Part shown: in pieces, positions 31,610 to 44,400 of the stretch
How positions within the stretch are numbered: the first letter of the stretch is position 1
How the letters are laid out: each line of letters begins with the position of its first letter
NCBI GenBank assembly: GCA_014621425.1
Contig: JAANBB010000295.1
Span: 1 to 51,119, forward strand
Direction: 5' to 3'
From: Cylindrodendrum hubeiense
Lineage: Eukaryota; Ascomycota; Sordariomycetes; Hypocreales; Nectriaceae
Length of the DNA: 51,119 nt
The notes under the pieces: model-generated
What the model saw: only the letters and a program-made list of their open reading frames with translations
Database searches by the model: none
What the model was told of the DNA's origin: nothing
Made by a program: the position numbers and the translations under genes

Positions 31610-34600
31610 CTAGGGCCCGTGTTGTAGTCCGCCCAGGGGATTCGGCGTCGTCAGGCCGCTCCCCCCTCCGTTAAACATGCCTGCGAATGGGTCGACGTTA
31701 CCGACGCCAAGCACCATGTCCTGGGACATCTCCGGCGGTTCCAGGTTGAATGGCATAAACCAGGCCGATGATGCGTCCTGTCCGTTGAAATTGGCCCCTC
31801 CATCCACAGGGCCAGGTACCTGCCCATTCATGCCGTTCTTGACACTGGCCCGACGGCCTTGTGGCCCGCGACCAGTTGGAGCGCCTGCAGCGATGCTGTC
31901 CCAGTCGACACCGTCCATCAGGTTCTGCCCACTGGGCAAGCCGTCCACGGAATCCATCGAGTACCCCCCAAAGACGAGCTGGCGTTCGAGCGGTTGGAGG
32001 ACCCCATTTCCCTGCTGAGCGAGATTCATGGCGAGCAGATCCGGGGGAAAGAAAGGTTGCATGTGCGCATGGTGCGGAAATGCTGCCACATTAGCAGGGC
32101 TTATAGGTGACATGGTGTTGTTATAGGACGAGGTTTGCGAATGCGGCACAGTCAGCGGGCTGAAGCCGGTTGGGCCGCTGGTTTGGCCTCCGAGGGCACC
32201 GGAGAACCGGCGTTGTTGCTGTTGCCCTTGCCCAACCCCAATTTGATCCGACGCAGATTGTCCACCCAGGTCTCCAGTAGACATCGTTTCAAGCTGCTGC
32301 TGTCCTGGCTGAACACCTGCGCCACCTTGCTTTTTAGAGATAGACTTGCGTTTGACCATTGCAACTCGCGCAAGGTCACTACTCTGGGATGGCGACAGTG
32401 TTGAAATGAACTCTTCCACAGATTGTAATTCTGGCTTTGCCTCGAGAACACCATCTGCTCCCTTGTCCTTCTTCCGGAAGATGGCAGGATCCATGAATTC
32501 GGCATCGGAGAGTCCGTGTGGGTATCGATTGAACCAGTCACCGTACTGGAGGATAGACGCCTGGTTGCTGTCAGGGTTGCCAGCGCGTGCGCCGTCGATT
32601 GCATTCCGGTACTGCGAACGAACGTCCTCGACCATCCAATGGAACATCCCCCAATACTTCTTCATCTTATGCAGATATTTGACATTAGTAGTTAGGTTGG
32701 TCTCTGCGGTAGGCTTCATCGCGGGGTTTCGAGAGATTAGTCCCAAGATATGAATTGTGGTCGAAGAGAAGGCGCAGTATCCTGCGAATGGGGTCGAAAC
32801 AAAGTGTCGCAATCGATCGGCCTCCTTGAGCAAGTCGGAAATTCGATTGGCTGCAGCGATTGCTTTCCTGCTGGCCTCTGAGAAGAAGTCGCGAGGGATG
32901 TCTTCTCGAGACCTTCCATTAGATGCAGCCATAGCTGCTCGGTTCAAGAAAAGAATGTTCTGCTGTATGCAAATGTGTACAAAGAAAAACTGAGCCGCTG
33001 TGTTTTCAGTCTTGTGTACTTCGACATTCTCAGGGGAGTATTTCAGGGACGATGGCAGAGCAGCCTCGAATCCCGCTGCATCACCCAAGAGCTTCGCGTA
33101 GTCAGATTCGGGGTCCCACATTGCCTGGGAATCCATCTCCTTTCCACCTTGATTCAGATAGGTGATTATTCGCCCCCAGATGGAAATGGCCCGAATCATG
33201 AATGCCGCAACTCCCATGTTCTCCCGAGCATCGGCAGGCTGTCCGTCATCAGGCACGGCAGGGTGAAGTACTCGGCCATCGAGCGTCTCGGTTGGTGCTG
33301 GCATGTCCAACTGGAAGTACCTCTCCCTGATAGGTAGTGGGATCTGGATCGTTTCCTCTCTGATGAACATGGGACGGTCTGTTCCTGATGAGTTGAAGCG
33401 ATCCATCAGGAAACAAGACCACATGATACGCCTTCGAATCTCACGATCAATGAAGCTAAGCTGAGTCTTCTTCCCATTTCGTCCCATGGGGTCAAATTCC
33501 AGGTCTTTGTGTAACTGGAGGGCGAAAGCCATCCGGATCGCCTGCCCACCGAGGGCCCAACTGCGACCTCCTTGGCACGTGCCAAATTCGTGAAGTCCGA
33601 GAATCAGGAGACAAGTCAAAATTGTGAGGTTAGGCCACTCATATCTCCTGGTGCAAATGTCTCGCGCATGGGATGCCCACTCTTCGCCACGCATAAATTG
33701 AGGTGTTGATGAGCTTAATTGGGGGTTACTTGTGAAACGTGCAGCCACAGCACACACGGAGAGGATGAGCACAGGAGGCAACGTGTTATTCCTGCTATCG
33801 GTCAGTATGAAAGGGGTTGGGGGTGCGATCGGGCAGCTGGGTCACTCACTTCAACTTCCGCATATAGCTCGGTTTGTGCAGGAGATGATAGGATTGGCCG
33901 TAGATGTTGTCAAAGAATATTTCGGCAAGATGTTCTTGTATCTCTTTGGAAGGCAAAGTCTCGGAACCCTCGTGTAATAACTTGTTTTCCTCGGCTTCTT
34001 GGACCTGAAGGGAGTTTGGCCTATCGTCACCGGTGATCTTGGATTTTGACGGTGCTTTGGCCCAAGCCTCTAGGTCCGGTCCGAAGGCTTCATCGGCACC
34101 GCGCTTTTTAGAGGCGGCTTTGGTAGCTGGTAGGGTGCCTGGGATAGCCGGTTTAACCACCGCTCGAGTGATGGATGTGGTGGATTCCTGCTCAGACTTG
34201 GGGATGACCTTGATGATGCGCTCTTCCATCCTCTTTAGTCGCTTATCCAGCATGGCCATATAATCTGTGCGCGGTGCTGCCTTGCGAGTGGTGACTTTGT
34301 ATACGCAGGGGATGCGCGAGCGCAGACAGTGTTTACAGGCTGGCTTCTCTCCAGAACAACGGATCTTCTTCCGGCGGCAGGCGATGCAAGCGAGGGGGAG
34401 GCGTTTGCGCTCCTTGCCAGCCTTGGTCTTCAGCTCACTCCATGCAGGCACTGCGTCGGACTTGTCCTCCTTGACCTTCCCCCCTAGATCAGTGCCGTCG
34501 GCACGGCCATGGGATGCCAAGCCGAACTCGTCAGCCACCGAGTCCTCGAGGGAGTTGGCAATAGGAGAATTCCTGTCTGCGGCGGCATCGGAGCCGTCTC

Positions 34601-34931
34601 TGCTCAGGCTTCTGTGGTCCGAACGCGTGGTGCCGAAAGCGAGGCCATGCGCGTGCATGGAGGGGATAGAATGTGAGGGATGCTGAGAGAAGGCGTCGGC
34701 GGGTTGGGCGACATTGGTCTGGTCTGCCAAGGAGAGGAGGGATTGTTGATTGGAGATGGCCGGGTAGGGAAAGGAGAAATCATCGAATTGGGAGGCGTCC
34801 ATTAAGGCGGCGTGATCGCGTGGCTGAGGGTGTGAGTCGGAGGTGTCGTGAAAGAGTTGCGAGCCGGAGTCGAGAGGCTGATGGGCATTGTGAAATTGGT
34901 GAGGATCCAAGATGCCGCGGCCGGGTGACAT
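31610..34931 (-). CDS. Zn2Cys6 transcription factor with fungal_trans domain
   Basis: Exon 1 is 33850-34931 and exon 2 is 31610-33791, with a 58-bp intron; 1087 residues. The zinc cluster is Cys182, 185, 192, 199, 202 and 209, a perfect C-x2-C-x6-C-x6-C-x2-C-x6-C. A basic linker and dimerisation helix follow (DYMAMLDKRLKRMEERIIKV). The middle-homology (fungal_trans) domain spans about 330-650: FFDNIYGQSYHLLHKPSYM, then ILTCLLILGLHEFGTCQGGR and RRRIMWSCFLMDRFNSSGTD. The C-terminal 300 residues are Gln/Gly/Pro-rich, a possible activation region. It should bind DNA as a dimer at CGG-type sites in the nucleus; the target pathway is unknown and I do not recognise the orthologue with confidence. 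The start was set at 34931, the first ATG after an in-frame TAG. The acceptor is a tandem TAGCAG; the model uses CAG (LKNNTLPPV), while TAG would give LKNRNNTLPPV. Confidence 0.9.
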
Positions 34932-36143
34932 GGCTTTGCCGAAGCCTTGTGCGGCGCAGGCCACTGCGGCCGAAGTTGAAGGACGGATCAGGGACTATTA
35001 ATGACAGCACAGGTGAAGGCACAGTCGAACTGGCGCGGAAGGGGATGAGAGCTTTAGAGACAGAGTGGGATTTGGATCGCGGCGCAGGAGCGGGATGTCT
35101 TCATGAGGTGTCGGGACTCGGGACTGTGCGGTGCGGACCGGAGTCTGGAGGCGGATGGGGAAGCGTTGGTGTCGGGTATATACAGCACCGTCCCCGCACT
35201 GAGACTGGGGCAACTGGCCGGGTGCCCTGCTGGTGCGCTGGAGATAGCTGGATGGCGATGTCGGCCGCGCTGCTGGGACACAATCCGCGGGGCGAAGTCG
35301 GGGCGGGCGGCCGGGGTCTGGGCGATGGTGAATTGCTTGAGTCGCCAGGAAAGCAAACCGGTCGTCGCCTGGAAAGATGTAAGAGGGAAAATTAGAGGGA
35401 AAAGACGGGGCGCTGGGGTGGAAGAGGACGAGCCGTCGAAGCTGGGGTTTAAGGCTCCCTGGGTGGAGACAGCGCCGGCAGGAAAAAGCAGAGGGCGCGA
35501 TAGGCCGCCGCTCACGGTCGCGGCGTGCGACTGTGGGGTAAAGAAACGCCTGCGTTTGTTGGCGTCGAGCAGCGAGGGCCACCCCGACGGCGCCGGCGAG
35601 TCTGGACGAGGGAAGGGTGCCTGTAGGGGAGTGGCGGGGGACAAGGGGGGCGTGTGCGTTGCCCCGTTCCCAGTGTTCCCGGTGGATGAGTGGATGAGTG
35701 GATGAGCGGATGGTGAGTTGGTCGGTGCCTGTGAGTTGTCTGCGAGTTGTCTGCGAGAATCTGCGAGTGGGTGCGTGCTTGCTGCTAAATGTGCGAGGGA
35801 ATCGGCGTCCGTCCATGCCAGTGTCAGCGTCAGTGTCGGTGTTAGTGCGAGTTGATCGTGCGCGTGTGAGAGTGAGAGCGACAGCGAGAGCTCCAGTTGG
35901 TGTGTGTGGACTGTGATCCTGTACTGTGCTGTCCAGGGGCCTAGGCCGGCCCGGGATGTGGTGGTGGGCGAGTCGAATCGGGCTTGGGGTGGCATGGGTG
36001 AAGAGACAACATCGCGAAGACGAACCTGCTTGCTTGCCTTTAGATGAAGCGCCGAGGGCCGAAAGAAAGTCACGAGGATGGTGGTTTGAGGCACCTCCAT
36101 TCTGCCTGAGGTTGAAAGGGCGCGCCTTCTTCATCTGCTCCAA
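34932..36143 (-). other. Probable long 5' leader/promoter of the Zn2Cys6 factor with upstream ORFs
   Basis: Directly upstream of the factor's ATG, the minus strand is CT/CA-rich for over 1 kb, like fungal leaders. Two long overlapping open frames lie here (34998-36143, 381 codons, and 35054-36100, 348 codons). Their products are Arg/Ser/Pro/Thr-rich and simple in composition, with no recognisable domain, so I treat them as chance frames or uORFs and not genes. An 8-bp tandem (TGGATGAG x3, plus strand) sits at 35683-35706. Confidence 0.4.
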
Positions 36144-37316
36144 GATGGGAGGGAAGGTATTGTACTTTACAATGTACCTGCCTCATCGAAGGACCGGGAA
36201 GAGGGCAGCCAGCCTTAGGCCGAGGAAGGTGCTCCCCGGATCCTGATTGAGTGCTTCACACTGGACAGGCTGATACGCAGATTGGCTGACGGATAAGATC
36301 CTTTTCCTCCCACACACCCGCACGCGCAGCCCTTTTGTGGCTATCTGGGACACACAACACTGCACAGCACCACACTGCACACCACGCAAACATGCCAATC
36401 GATTACTCACACGGCCAACACGGACAAAAATCCTTCTCGCCATTGCTGCCGCGCGGTCTTTAGAGCGGCCCTTAGAGCGGCCTCTCTGGGGGAACAGTTC
36501 ACCCAAATGCAGAACACGCCGTCCCGTTTGCCCTAATCAATACGATTCATCAGTTGATTCTATGTCTGTCACGGAGACACTCCGATGTAAGGCATCTGTC
36601 TCTTGCAAGCTCCAGATTGGCCCAGCGATGGCTGAAATGCACTTTGCATGATCTACATGAGTTACCCGCCACGCGACAACTGCACTGACAGGCATCGCCC
36701 AGTAGGAAAGACAAATCGCAACATCGACTGGGAGGAGTAACTCGCGCCATATCCTACTTGCTCTGGATGTTTCGGCAACGATCGGCAGAGAGAAACTCGA
36801 TCGGGATGAAAAGCGACGCAGGCAGGCAGGGTCCTGCAATCTGGAACCTGGTGAAGAGAAGACCCCGTTTTGTTGGGCACTACCGGTTCATTGCCGTGAA
36901 AACTCGTGAAGGGTGACCACACCTGGCAGCACTATTTCGCAATTCGAATAGAGAAATGAGACACCTTAACCCAGCCAAAGCAAGGTCCAGTCGGAGAAGC
37001 CCAAGGGACGAGGGTCGTCGTTTAAGCTTTCCACCGTTGAGACATGCCCATCCAGAAACCGAAATCTCAACGCAAATCACCCAGCGAGTGGCACACAAAT
37101 CGCCGCCAGTCCAGGGTCCCCGACGCCTTCAGAAGGCAGGACAAATGCACGCCCCCAGCGCCAGGCGAGCAGAGGCGAACCTTGGCCTAGGGGGCCGCAA
37201 TCGCAGCCGCAGCCGCAGGGAAGGGAAAGGCAAAAAGAAAAAGAAAAAGAAATGCTAGACAGCATGTGTGGCAGGGCAATTTATCGGTACATCCAATGAT
37301 CCAGCCCTTGTCCTCT

Positions 37317-37344
37317 GTGGTGGTGGTGGTGGTGGTGGTGGTGG
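37317..37344. repeat. GGT microsatellite
   Basis: About nine uninterrupted GGT units in noncoding DNA. Confidence 0.9.
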
Positions 37345-38996
37345 AGGTCCACCTCGTCCCGTGATCCATTAGTTATCGACTTGGAGGCGGCAACATGCAT
37401 GGATCGAGGAGCCTCGAATCGTCGCCTGTGCTTGTCATCCAATCCGACTCGCAAGTTCAGGCTGTCCCCCCATGGCAACCCTTTTCTCTGTCGCTCTTGC
37501 AGCTATTCACGTTGCTTTGTTTTACCCTGCTCGTCATTTGCCTAGGCCCCGTGGTGGCCTGCCATGGACGGGGGTTGCAATAGTACGGGACAGCGGGAGG
37601 GTACTTTTACAGGGCAGATAACCTTGCATCCTGACATCCTGCATCCATGTTGAAGGGTAAGACAAGGGAGCGTGCATGATGCGATCCGCTTGTCGACATT
37701 CATCAGATGCGATTCGAGGGAGCAGGGCGGGGGTGAAGCAGGTGTGGGCATGCTGTTGGGTATCTCCGGGGTTGCCCAACCCTCTAAGGGCAAATCCCGA
37801 GTCCAAGTCGTCGACTAGGCCGGGATCTTCCCGATGACGATAGCAGCGGCGCCAGCCAACGAACACCAGTTCTCGATGCCCTGTAACCCCTATCGATTTT
37901 CGTCAGCGATTACTTGGTGCACTGTGCCGCTGTCAAAACAACTCACAGCGAAAAACTGGCACATATCTGGCAAGCATATCCCTGGGGACCTTTTATCAAT
38001 CGGATTCTGATGATGTGAGACGGAAATGCCAACCAAGCGCAGACGAGGCGAGACTAGGCCGGCCGGGCACTGAGGGTATTGAAACCAGACGAACCAACCC
38101 TGCCTGCCAACCAGTGGACCGCCGGGGTTGCGTTGGGCTGCCACCACCACTAAGCTGGCGATGGAGGCCAGCAAAGCACTTGCAAGCTGGGGGTCTAGTT
38201 ATATCCCTGATGCATCGACATGTCCTAGCAGGGCTGAGGCCTGGGCATCGATGCGATGAAAGCAGGAGGGACTGGATCTCGCGTTGCGGGCAGAAAACTC
38301 CGCTTCACTATCGCCATCACCAGCATCCCTGGTCTAAAAGCTGCCCCAGCCTCCTACAAACCAAGTCCCCGTGACCATGCACACATTGTCTCATTAGGTA
38401 GACAGGGCATGTATGCACATTGCGCACACGCTTTCACAGGGCGGCTGACAGCAGTGGCCACCAAAACGACGTCTCACAGCATCCCGTCAACCCGCCGCCA
38501 CAGAGTGACATGGGCATGCCGTGCACGCGCTTCCGCACTTTCTCGTCGAGGCTCAGCTTGCAATTCTGCAGTGTAATCCACCACATGCTTCCCATCTGGT
38601 GGCGTTACTCATCGCTTGACAGGCCCTTTGCTAGGCGCCCTCTTTTCTCGAGCAGTGTTGCAGGGCCCGCTTGCGACGCTGCAACGCAACGCAGGCTCCG
38701 TGTTTGCGCAGCACTTGAGAGGGGATGGTTCACACGACCGGCGAGGAACAATCATCAGCATGTACGAACCGTAGTATTTACAGCTGAGTGGGCGGTTGTA
38801 GGGAGGGGGGAGAAGAAAGCCTGTCCTGCTGCTTGCTGCACTACCTGGCTTGTGATAGCCGCAACCTCGACCCCTCAGACGAATTTACAACCGCTTGTCT
38901 CCTAACATTACTGTCATGGTCACAACGCAGACCTTGCATAGATAAGTATCCTGCTCGTATCTGAGCTGGTCAAGCTATTCTTGATTATACACAGAG

Positions 38997-39017
38997 CCAT
39001 TTCGTGAACCGAAATGG
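38997..39017. repeat. Short perfect inverted repeat
   Basis: CCATTTCG and CGAAATGG are perfect 8-bp arms around a 5-base loop (TGAAC). It could be a protein-binding palindrome or chance; nothing around it decides. Confidence 0.5.
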
Positions 39018-40652
39018 AACACTCCCCTCCGTAATGCTCCGCCGTCGTTTTCGATGGAGGTATTGAAGAAAACTGCCCCGACATTCACACCCCCTCAGCA
39101 GTCTACCTTATCTCGTCAGAACGAGTCATTGTGCGCCCTGACATGGTGGGGATGATTCCACGGCCTATTGTCCATAAGTTACTCTCTAAGCCCGTCTTCA
39201 TGCCCGAAAACCATGGCATTTTGGACTAGGCGAGCCAATCAAGTTCATGATGGGGTCTACGGGGATCGACGGGGTCGCCAGTAACGATTTTCGTCTCAAC
39301 TATATCGAGATGGCTACGTTTCACTGGAAGCCTTGCCGCGACAGACGTCAGTCTCGGCCAGGCGGTTGAGAAATCAGCAAGGTGGTATTGGAGAAGGGAC
39401 CTCCATATCGTGACTGATACCCGCCGCACATGTTTATGGATTCCCTAGATGCCACCGTCCCTGCCGCAAGGCTACCAAAATGCTACCTCAGGGCGTCTAC
39501 AACAGCTACTGAAGGCCCTATCGCCCCCAATGACTAACATTTAGGACGATGATCGACCACGAGATTGCGGTGTTGTCACTCAGCCACTGGTACCGTCACA
39601 TTCGGGCCACGGATCTAACGTTCGTGACACGAAGGAGGCCAAATCATGACGTAACTTGCCAGTTGCGGTTCAATTTTCCATGTGAATAACAAAGAGTCTA
39701 CCACTCATCCGTCCTGGACCAGGTGTCCGAGGTTCCAAGACGTTCACATCCAAAACCCGGCTTGATAGCGCTGGACAGGTCAATTGTTGAATTGCGTCAG
39801 CCGGGAGCGACACCGGAGACGAATGCACGTGGCCACGTTTGGAGATGACGCCGAGAGCCACGAGAAAGGTGGCATGGATGGTTGATGACGATCTTGCTAT
39901 TGTGAGGACTGACCTGACGTCTTGGCGGAGAATTCTCCTCGAGTCTAGACCTCTCCCTCGTCGAGTTCATGCCAAACCAGCCTGTTTATTTATCGTCGCC
40001 CAATGCAACCCCCTGTGAAATGATGCGCATCATGATTAATTCGAATATTCTCTCTGACTCTGCTCTTATCTCCGACCCCCCCCCCCCCTTCTCGCCAGTC
40101 ACACACCCCTCCTTCGCTAACCGTTTTCTACGCCGTTTTCAGGTTCCCTCACTTATACAAACCAACTAGTAATTATACGCAAAATCTGGACGCCTTTTTA
40201 CCACATGACAACACCAGCAAGCAACAATCCGTGTCTCACCATGGCACAGAAACAATGGCATGGGCGATATTGCGAATACTCTCGAGTCTTGACTCCTCTG
40301 GATGACCAGTCTCCTCTCCCCCGATCCCCTGTTGCACCGGTGAGACCCGCCCCTGTCGGACTGTCACCACACGCTTCGCCGTTCTCAACATGGCTAGCAC
40401 TAGCACCTGGGCCAAGATCCGTCATACTGTTGTCATAGGTCAACTCCCCTCACTCTCGCGATCTTACGTCCGCCGAGGTAACACGAAATAGTCGCCTCAT
40501 TTGCCTTAATCACGCTCTCTTCTCTCCCATCTTTTCACCCGCTCTGTAACCCCGACCTGGCCCCCCGACGCCTTGCATCCCGCTCGCCCCGAGCATTATC
40601 GACCAATTGAGGATTACTCCAAATGAGTATGTAACACAACAGGTTCACCATT

Positions 40653-40676
40653 TCTCGACTTCTCGACTTCTCGACT
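40653..40676. repeat. 8-bp tandem repeat (TCTCGACT x3)
   Basis: Three adjacent perfect copies in noncoding DNA 0.7 kb from the separase stop. Confidence 0.85.
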
Positions 40677-41420
40677 TCTCATTTCCAAAAGGTCTCAAGC
40701 GCCATTGAGCCCTCGCCCTACACGAGTCCTGCTACCCTTGTCCTCGTTCTTGTCAAGGATCCTGTCATAGAAAGCGCCCGCCCCTCGGAGAATTATTTTT
40801 GATGCATACCCTCTTTTCTCTCGATAACGGTACTGAAAAAGTTTTGACATTTGGTTTGGATTACGAGGACCCTCTCCTTCTCCACCTGCAATGGCGCCCT
40901 ATCTCGTTTAGAGATTCAGAAGCTCGCATAGATCGCTTGTGCCGCTGGAAGCCCGGAAGCCTGTAATAATCTTCCCTCTTCTTCTAGGACGGATGGGTGA
41001 ACGGGGCTCTCACGATGCCGCCTCATGTCGTTTCTACTCGTCTCGTTTCGCCTTTTAATACGTGCCCCATCTGAAACAGAGGCTCATCAACATGATTCCC
41101 AACAAGACATCCCGGTTGAGCCTCATCTTCCGAGACAAGGGTATCCGGGCACGACATCATGCCATGCCGGAAATAACCGCCTCCATACCACCCGTCACTG
41201 ATTCGAACCCTTTGTTTCGTATTCGTAGGTGCTGCAGCACGCTGTAGGCCCTCAAAAAGATGTGTCATTCGGAAAATTTCAATTCATCAAGAGGCCAGCC
41301 AATGGCCCCAAATGTCCAACGCCTCGCAATGCAATGCTAATATGCTATGTCCGGTCTATGCTATGCAGTACCATATGAAACCCCTGGCCATTACGCGGCT
41401 CTTTATACACGTTCGCGTAC

Positions 41421-44400
41421 TCAATCGCTTGCCCTGTTGATGTATACCGGGATGCCGTACAGCACCACGGCTGCCGCGTTCAGATACTTGAATCGACAGG
41501 CCGCTCTTGCACGCGCAACCGCCTCTACTAGTGAAACATTGCGCGTCAACTCGCCCTCGTCGTCATCGGACTCGTCAGACTCATCGTCTGAAGAGGCATT
41601 GGCCTTTCCTTTGCCGCGCTTCTCCTCCCGGAACGACCCCCTAGGGACCAACCCCCATTCCTCAAACGACCGTCCCGCGAACCGATCGATATCCCGGTCC
41701 GTCACATCCCAAAGCGTGCCGACCACAGCCGGGCACCCGGCCATCATGTAATTCCACACGGGGCCGTAGCACTCAAACTCTCCCGCCTCCGTGAGGGACG
41801 CCGAGCTGCAGCCCATCAAAAAGGTCGCTGGCCTGCATTTCTCAAGACGCCGAACGGTCCTGGCGCGGACATATTGCGCTCCGCTACCGTGACCAAAGTA
41901 TAGAAGAATGTCAGAAGTCGACAGAGCTTGCTCAAACTCGGCTTCCTCAGGCGCCCGGTTGACAATCCCCTTCCAGGAAGGCAGGGCCTTCAAGGAGGGC
42001 TGGAAAGTCACCTGAGTGTTCTTTAGATCGGCCGAGGGGTTGAGGATATAAGTGCCACGGTCAGCAGAGACGTAATGTCCCTCTGGCAGATCCTTGGAGT
42101 CGTCCTCAGAAGCAGCCTTCGCAGGCTGGGACTCGAGGATGAGCTGCCTCAAGCAAGCCAGTGATGGCACACGCGAGACCGCGAGACCTTCCATGCAGGG
42201 CATCGATTCCCAGGGAAAGGCGTGGAGTGCCTTGTCTAGAACAAGGACTGTGTGCGCATCATCCATTCGCACCGCACCGCTTTTGGTGGCAGCATAGTAT
42301 CCCCGAAGGGCATCATATGTCTCCACCACCATGGCGTCGAAATCGATCTCATCATAGGCATTGCGCTCCCCGTGGAATTGGAGGATGTCAACAACAAAGT
42401 AGAGCAGATCGTTGAGAGCTTCGTCAAAGTCAACATCCGGGTCGGTGGGATCGCCCAAACCAATGAACAGGTCCAGAATTCGAGGATCTAATGAGATTTT
42501 TGATGCCTTGGCTGTCTTCTTTCCCCGAATCCTGTTTCGAGATGGCAGACTGCTGTCGAGAATCTGCTGGAAGCTCTTCTGGAACCGAGCAAGTAAGTCG
42601 GGTCGTCGCTCATGCTGAGAAAAGATGCCCTTGAAGCCACCCAGCCATGTTGTCTCAATGTTGCTCAAGAGATCCTGCAGTCGAGAATCCAGGGTCTCAC
42701 GCTCCGCCCACCAAGCACTCCTCGCGCCCTTCGCACTGAAGTCCCGGCTAGCAGAGTGGCTGCTCTCGTTGGCGAGTTGGATAATTTCTAACATCTCTTC
42801 GCGACCCTGCTCAAAGTTGAACACCTCTGAATCTGCGTCTCGGGAGTTTGCTCTCTCAAGAGGTAGTCGTAGGATGAAAGGACTATGGCCTGCCTGGAAT
42901 TTCGTAATGCACAGGTCATGGCGATTGTCGCTGAGAGAGACAGATATGACACTCCAGTTGTGAGGGACAAGCTCCACGTAGTTCTTCTGGAATTTGGCCA
43001 TTTCCGTCGTGAGTCCAAGACTCACACGCCTCGAGGAGTGAGAAAGAGTTGGCTCGCGCGCCTTCGACTGGGGTTCAGCACCGTCCTTGAGGAGTGTGCT
43101 TTGTTCTCGCCTCCACGTAACATTTCGAGCCAGGTCCACGGAGAAGGTCGCAAACCCAGAGCCTGCAAGGACCTTCGACTGAGTGGTTGAAGTGGCAGAA
43201 AGTAAAATAACAGTATTCTGTAGCAGTGCGGAGATTCGATGAACCATAGTACTGCTCGCAGTGGATATAGTTGAAGCATGGGCCTCGAGAAGAAGCTCTT
43301 GGGCTTGCCTCAATGCGCTTGCAAAAGCAGGCACACCGCGCTCCTTGGAACCCTTCCGATCCACGCTTCCAGCCGCAGCTCGGCCCCTGCGAGGCGGAGT
43401 CTGGCTGACAGATGGCCGTCCGGACTTGTCAGAACTCGATACGGCTGGGAACGAAATCGTTGAATCCTGGACGACAGAGAAGACCGGATCAAGAATCATC
43501 TGCTCCGTGCTATGGCCGATAAGGGAGATCGCAGTAACAACCTGCTCTTGAGAGAGGGTACCGAAAAGTTTAGGGAGCTCCTTTGCGTGCTCCAGAGTCG
43601 ACAAGGCCGATGCCCAATCCTTCTGGTTGATGAAGCTCAAGGCCCTGGAAAGAATGATCGAAGCCATCAGCGATGCCTGGTACACGTCCTTGGGCAGGCT
43701 CAAGACTGCGTCTGCTGGAGATGCTTGAGTTTTCGCTGCCGTTGCTCGCTTTCGGGTTCGCGGGACAGGGGTTGGAGCAGCCTTGGCCCGAGTCGTCCTG
43801 GTAGTCCGTGTTGTCTTTGTTGCAGCGGTGGTTCGTCCCTTAGCCGTGGTGGTCGTAGGTTTCTCGATGCCTTCGGGTGCGTTTGGTAGCTTGCCCTGGC
43901 CTCCAAGGCGTTGGGTAGTTTCCTCAGCAAGCTTGAGCATATGCGCCGCTTTTTCTTCGTCTCCAATATCTCGGTAAAGGTCGCTCAGTTGACAGGCGAG
44001 TTGGATGCGAGACACACAGATGTCTTCCGGTATCTGATCACTAGCCTCGTTGCCGAAATCTAAAGCCTTCTCGAGTCTCCCAGCACGATGGTAGATCGAC
44101 CCTGTCCAAGCTAGGACCTGCGCTCTATACAGAGGTGAGCCTGTACTTTCGGCGATCTTTTGAGCGGACTCTGCGTAGTAAATTGTCTCTTGGAACATGC
44201 CCAGATGCGCATACACCGAAGAGATGTGCAGAAGACCGCGCAGCAGCGGGAAAGCAAGAGCCCAGAATCTTGGTCCAATGATTTGACCCAAGCTTGTTGC
44301 CTTGACACTATCAATGCTGCTTGTAGATGTGTTCAATTCGCTGGGGGTACCTTCCCGAGATTGTGATACTTCAAACTTGGACCAGTCATGAGAAAGGACT

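Larger units (their letters stand above)
36144..41420. other. Gene-poor region between the Zn2Cys6 factor and separase
   Basis: 5.3 kb without a supported gene. It contains a GGT microsatellite (37317-37344), a short perfect hairpin (38997-39017), a C-run near 40077-40087 and an 8-bp tandem (TCTCGACT x3, 40653-40676). The right end should be the separase 3' UTR. Short open frames throughout have no family resemblance and no plausible splice chain. No transposon terminal repeats or polymerase/transposase motifs were recognised. Confidence 0.5.

Noticed and set aside
34932..34964. GTG-initiated extension of the Zn2Cys6 factor
   Set aside because: No ATG; an in-frame TAG lies just upstream, so the ATG at 34931 is the first usable start.
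34998..36143. 381-codon minus-strand open frame upstream of the Zn2Cys6 factor as a gene
   Set aside because: Low-complexity Arg/Ser/Pro/Thr composition, a second long frame overlaps it in another phase, no domain; better explained as leader sequence.
41195..41225. tRNA-like GGGTTCGAATC motif on the minus strand
   Set aside because: The flanking bases do not form a T-stem and no acceptor or anticodon stem is found.
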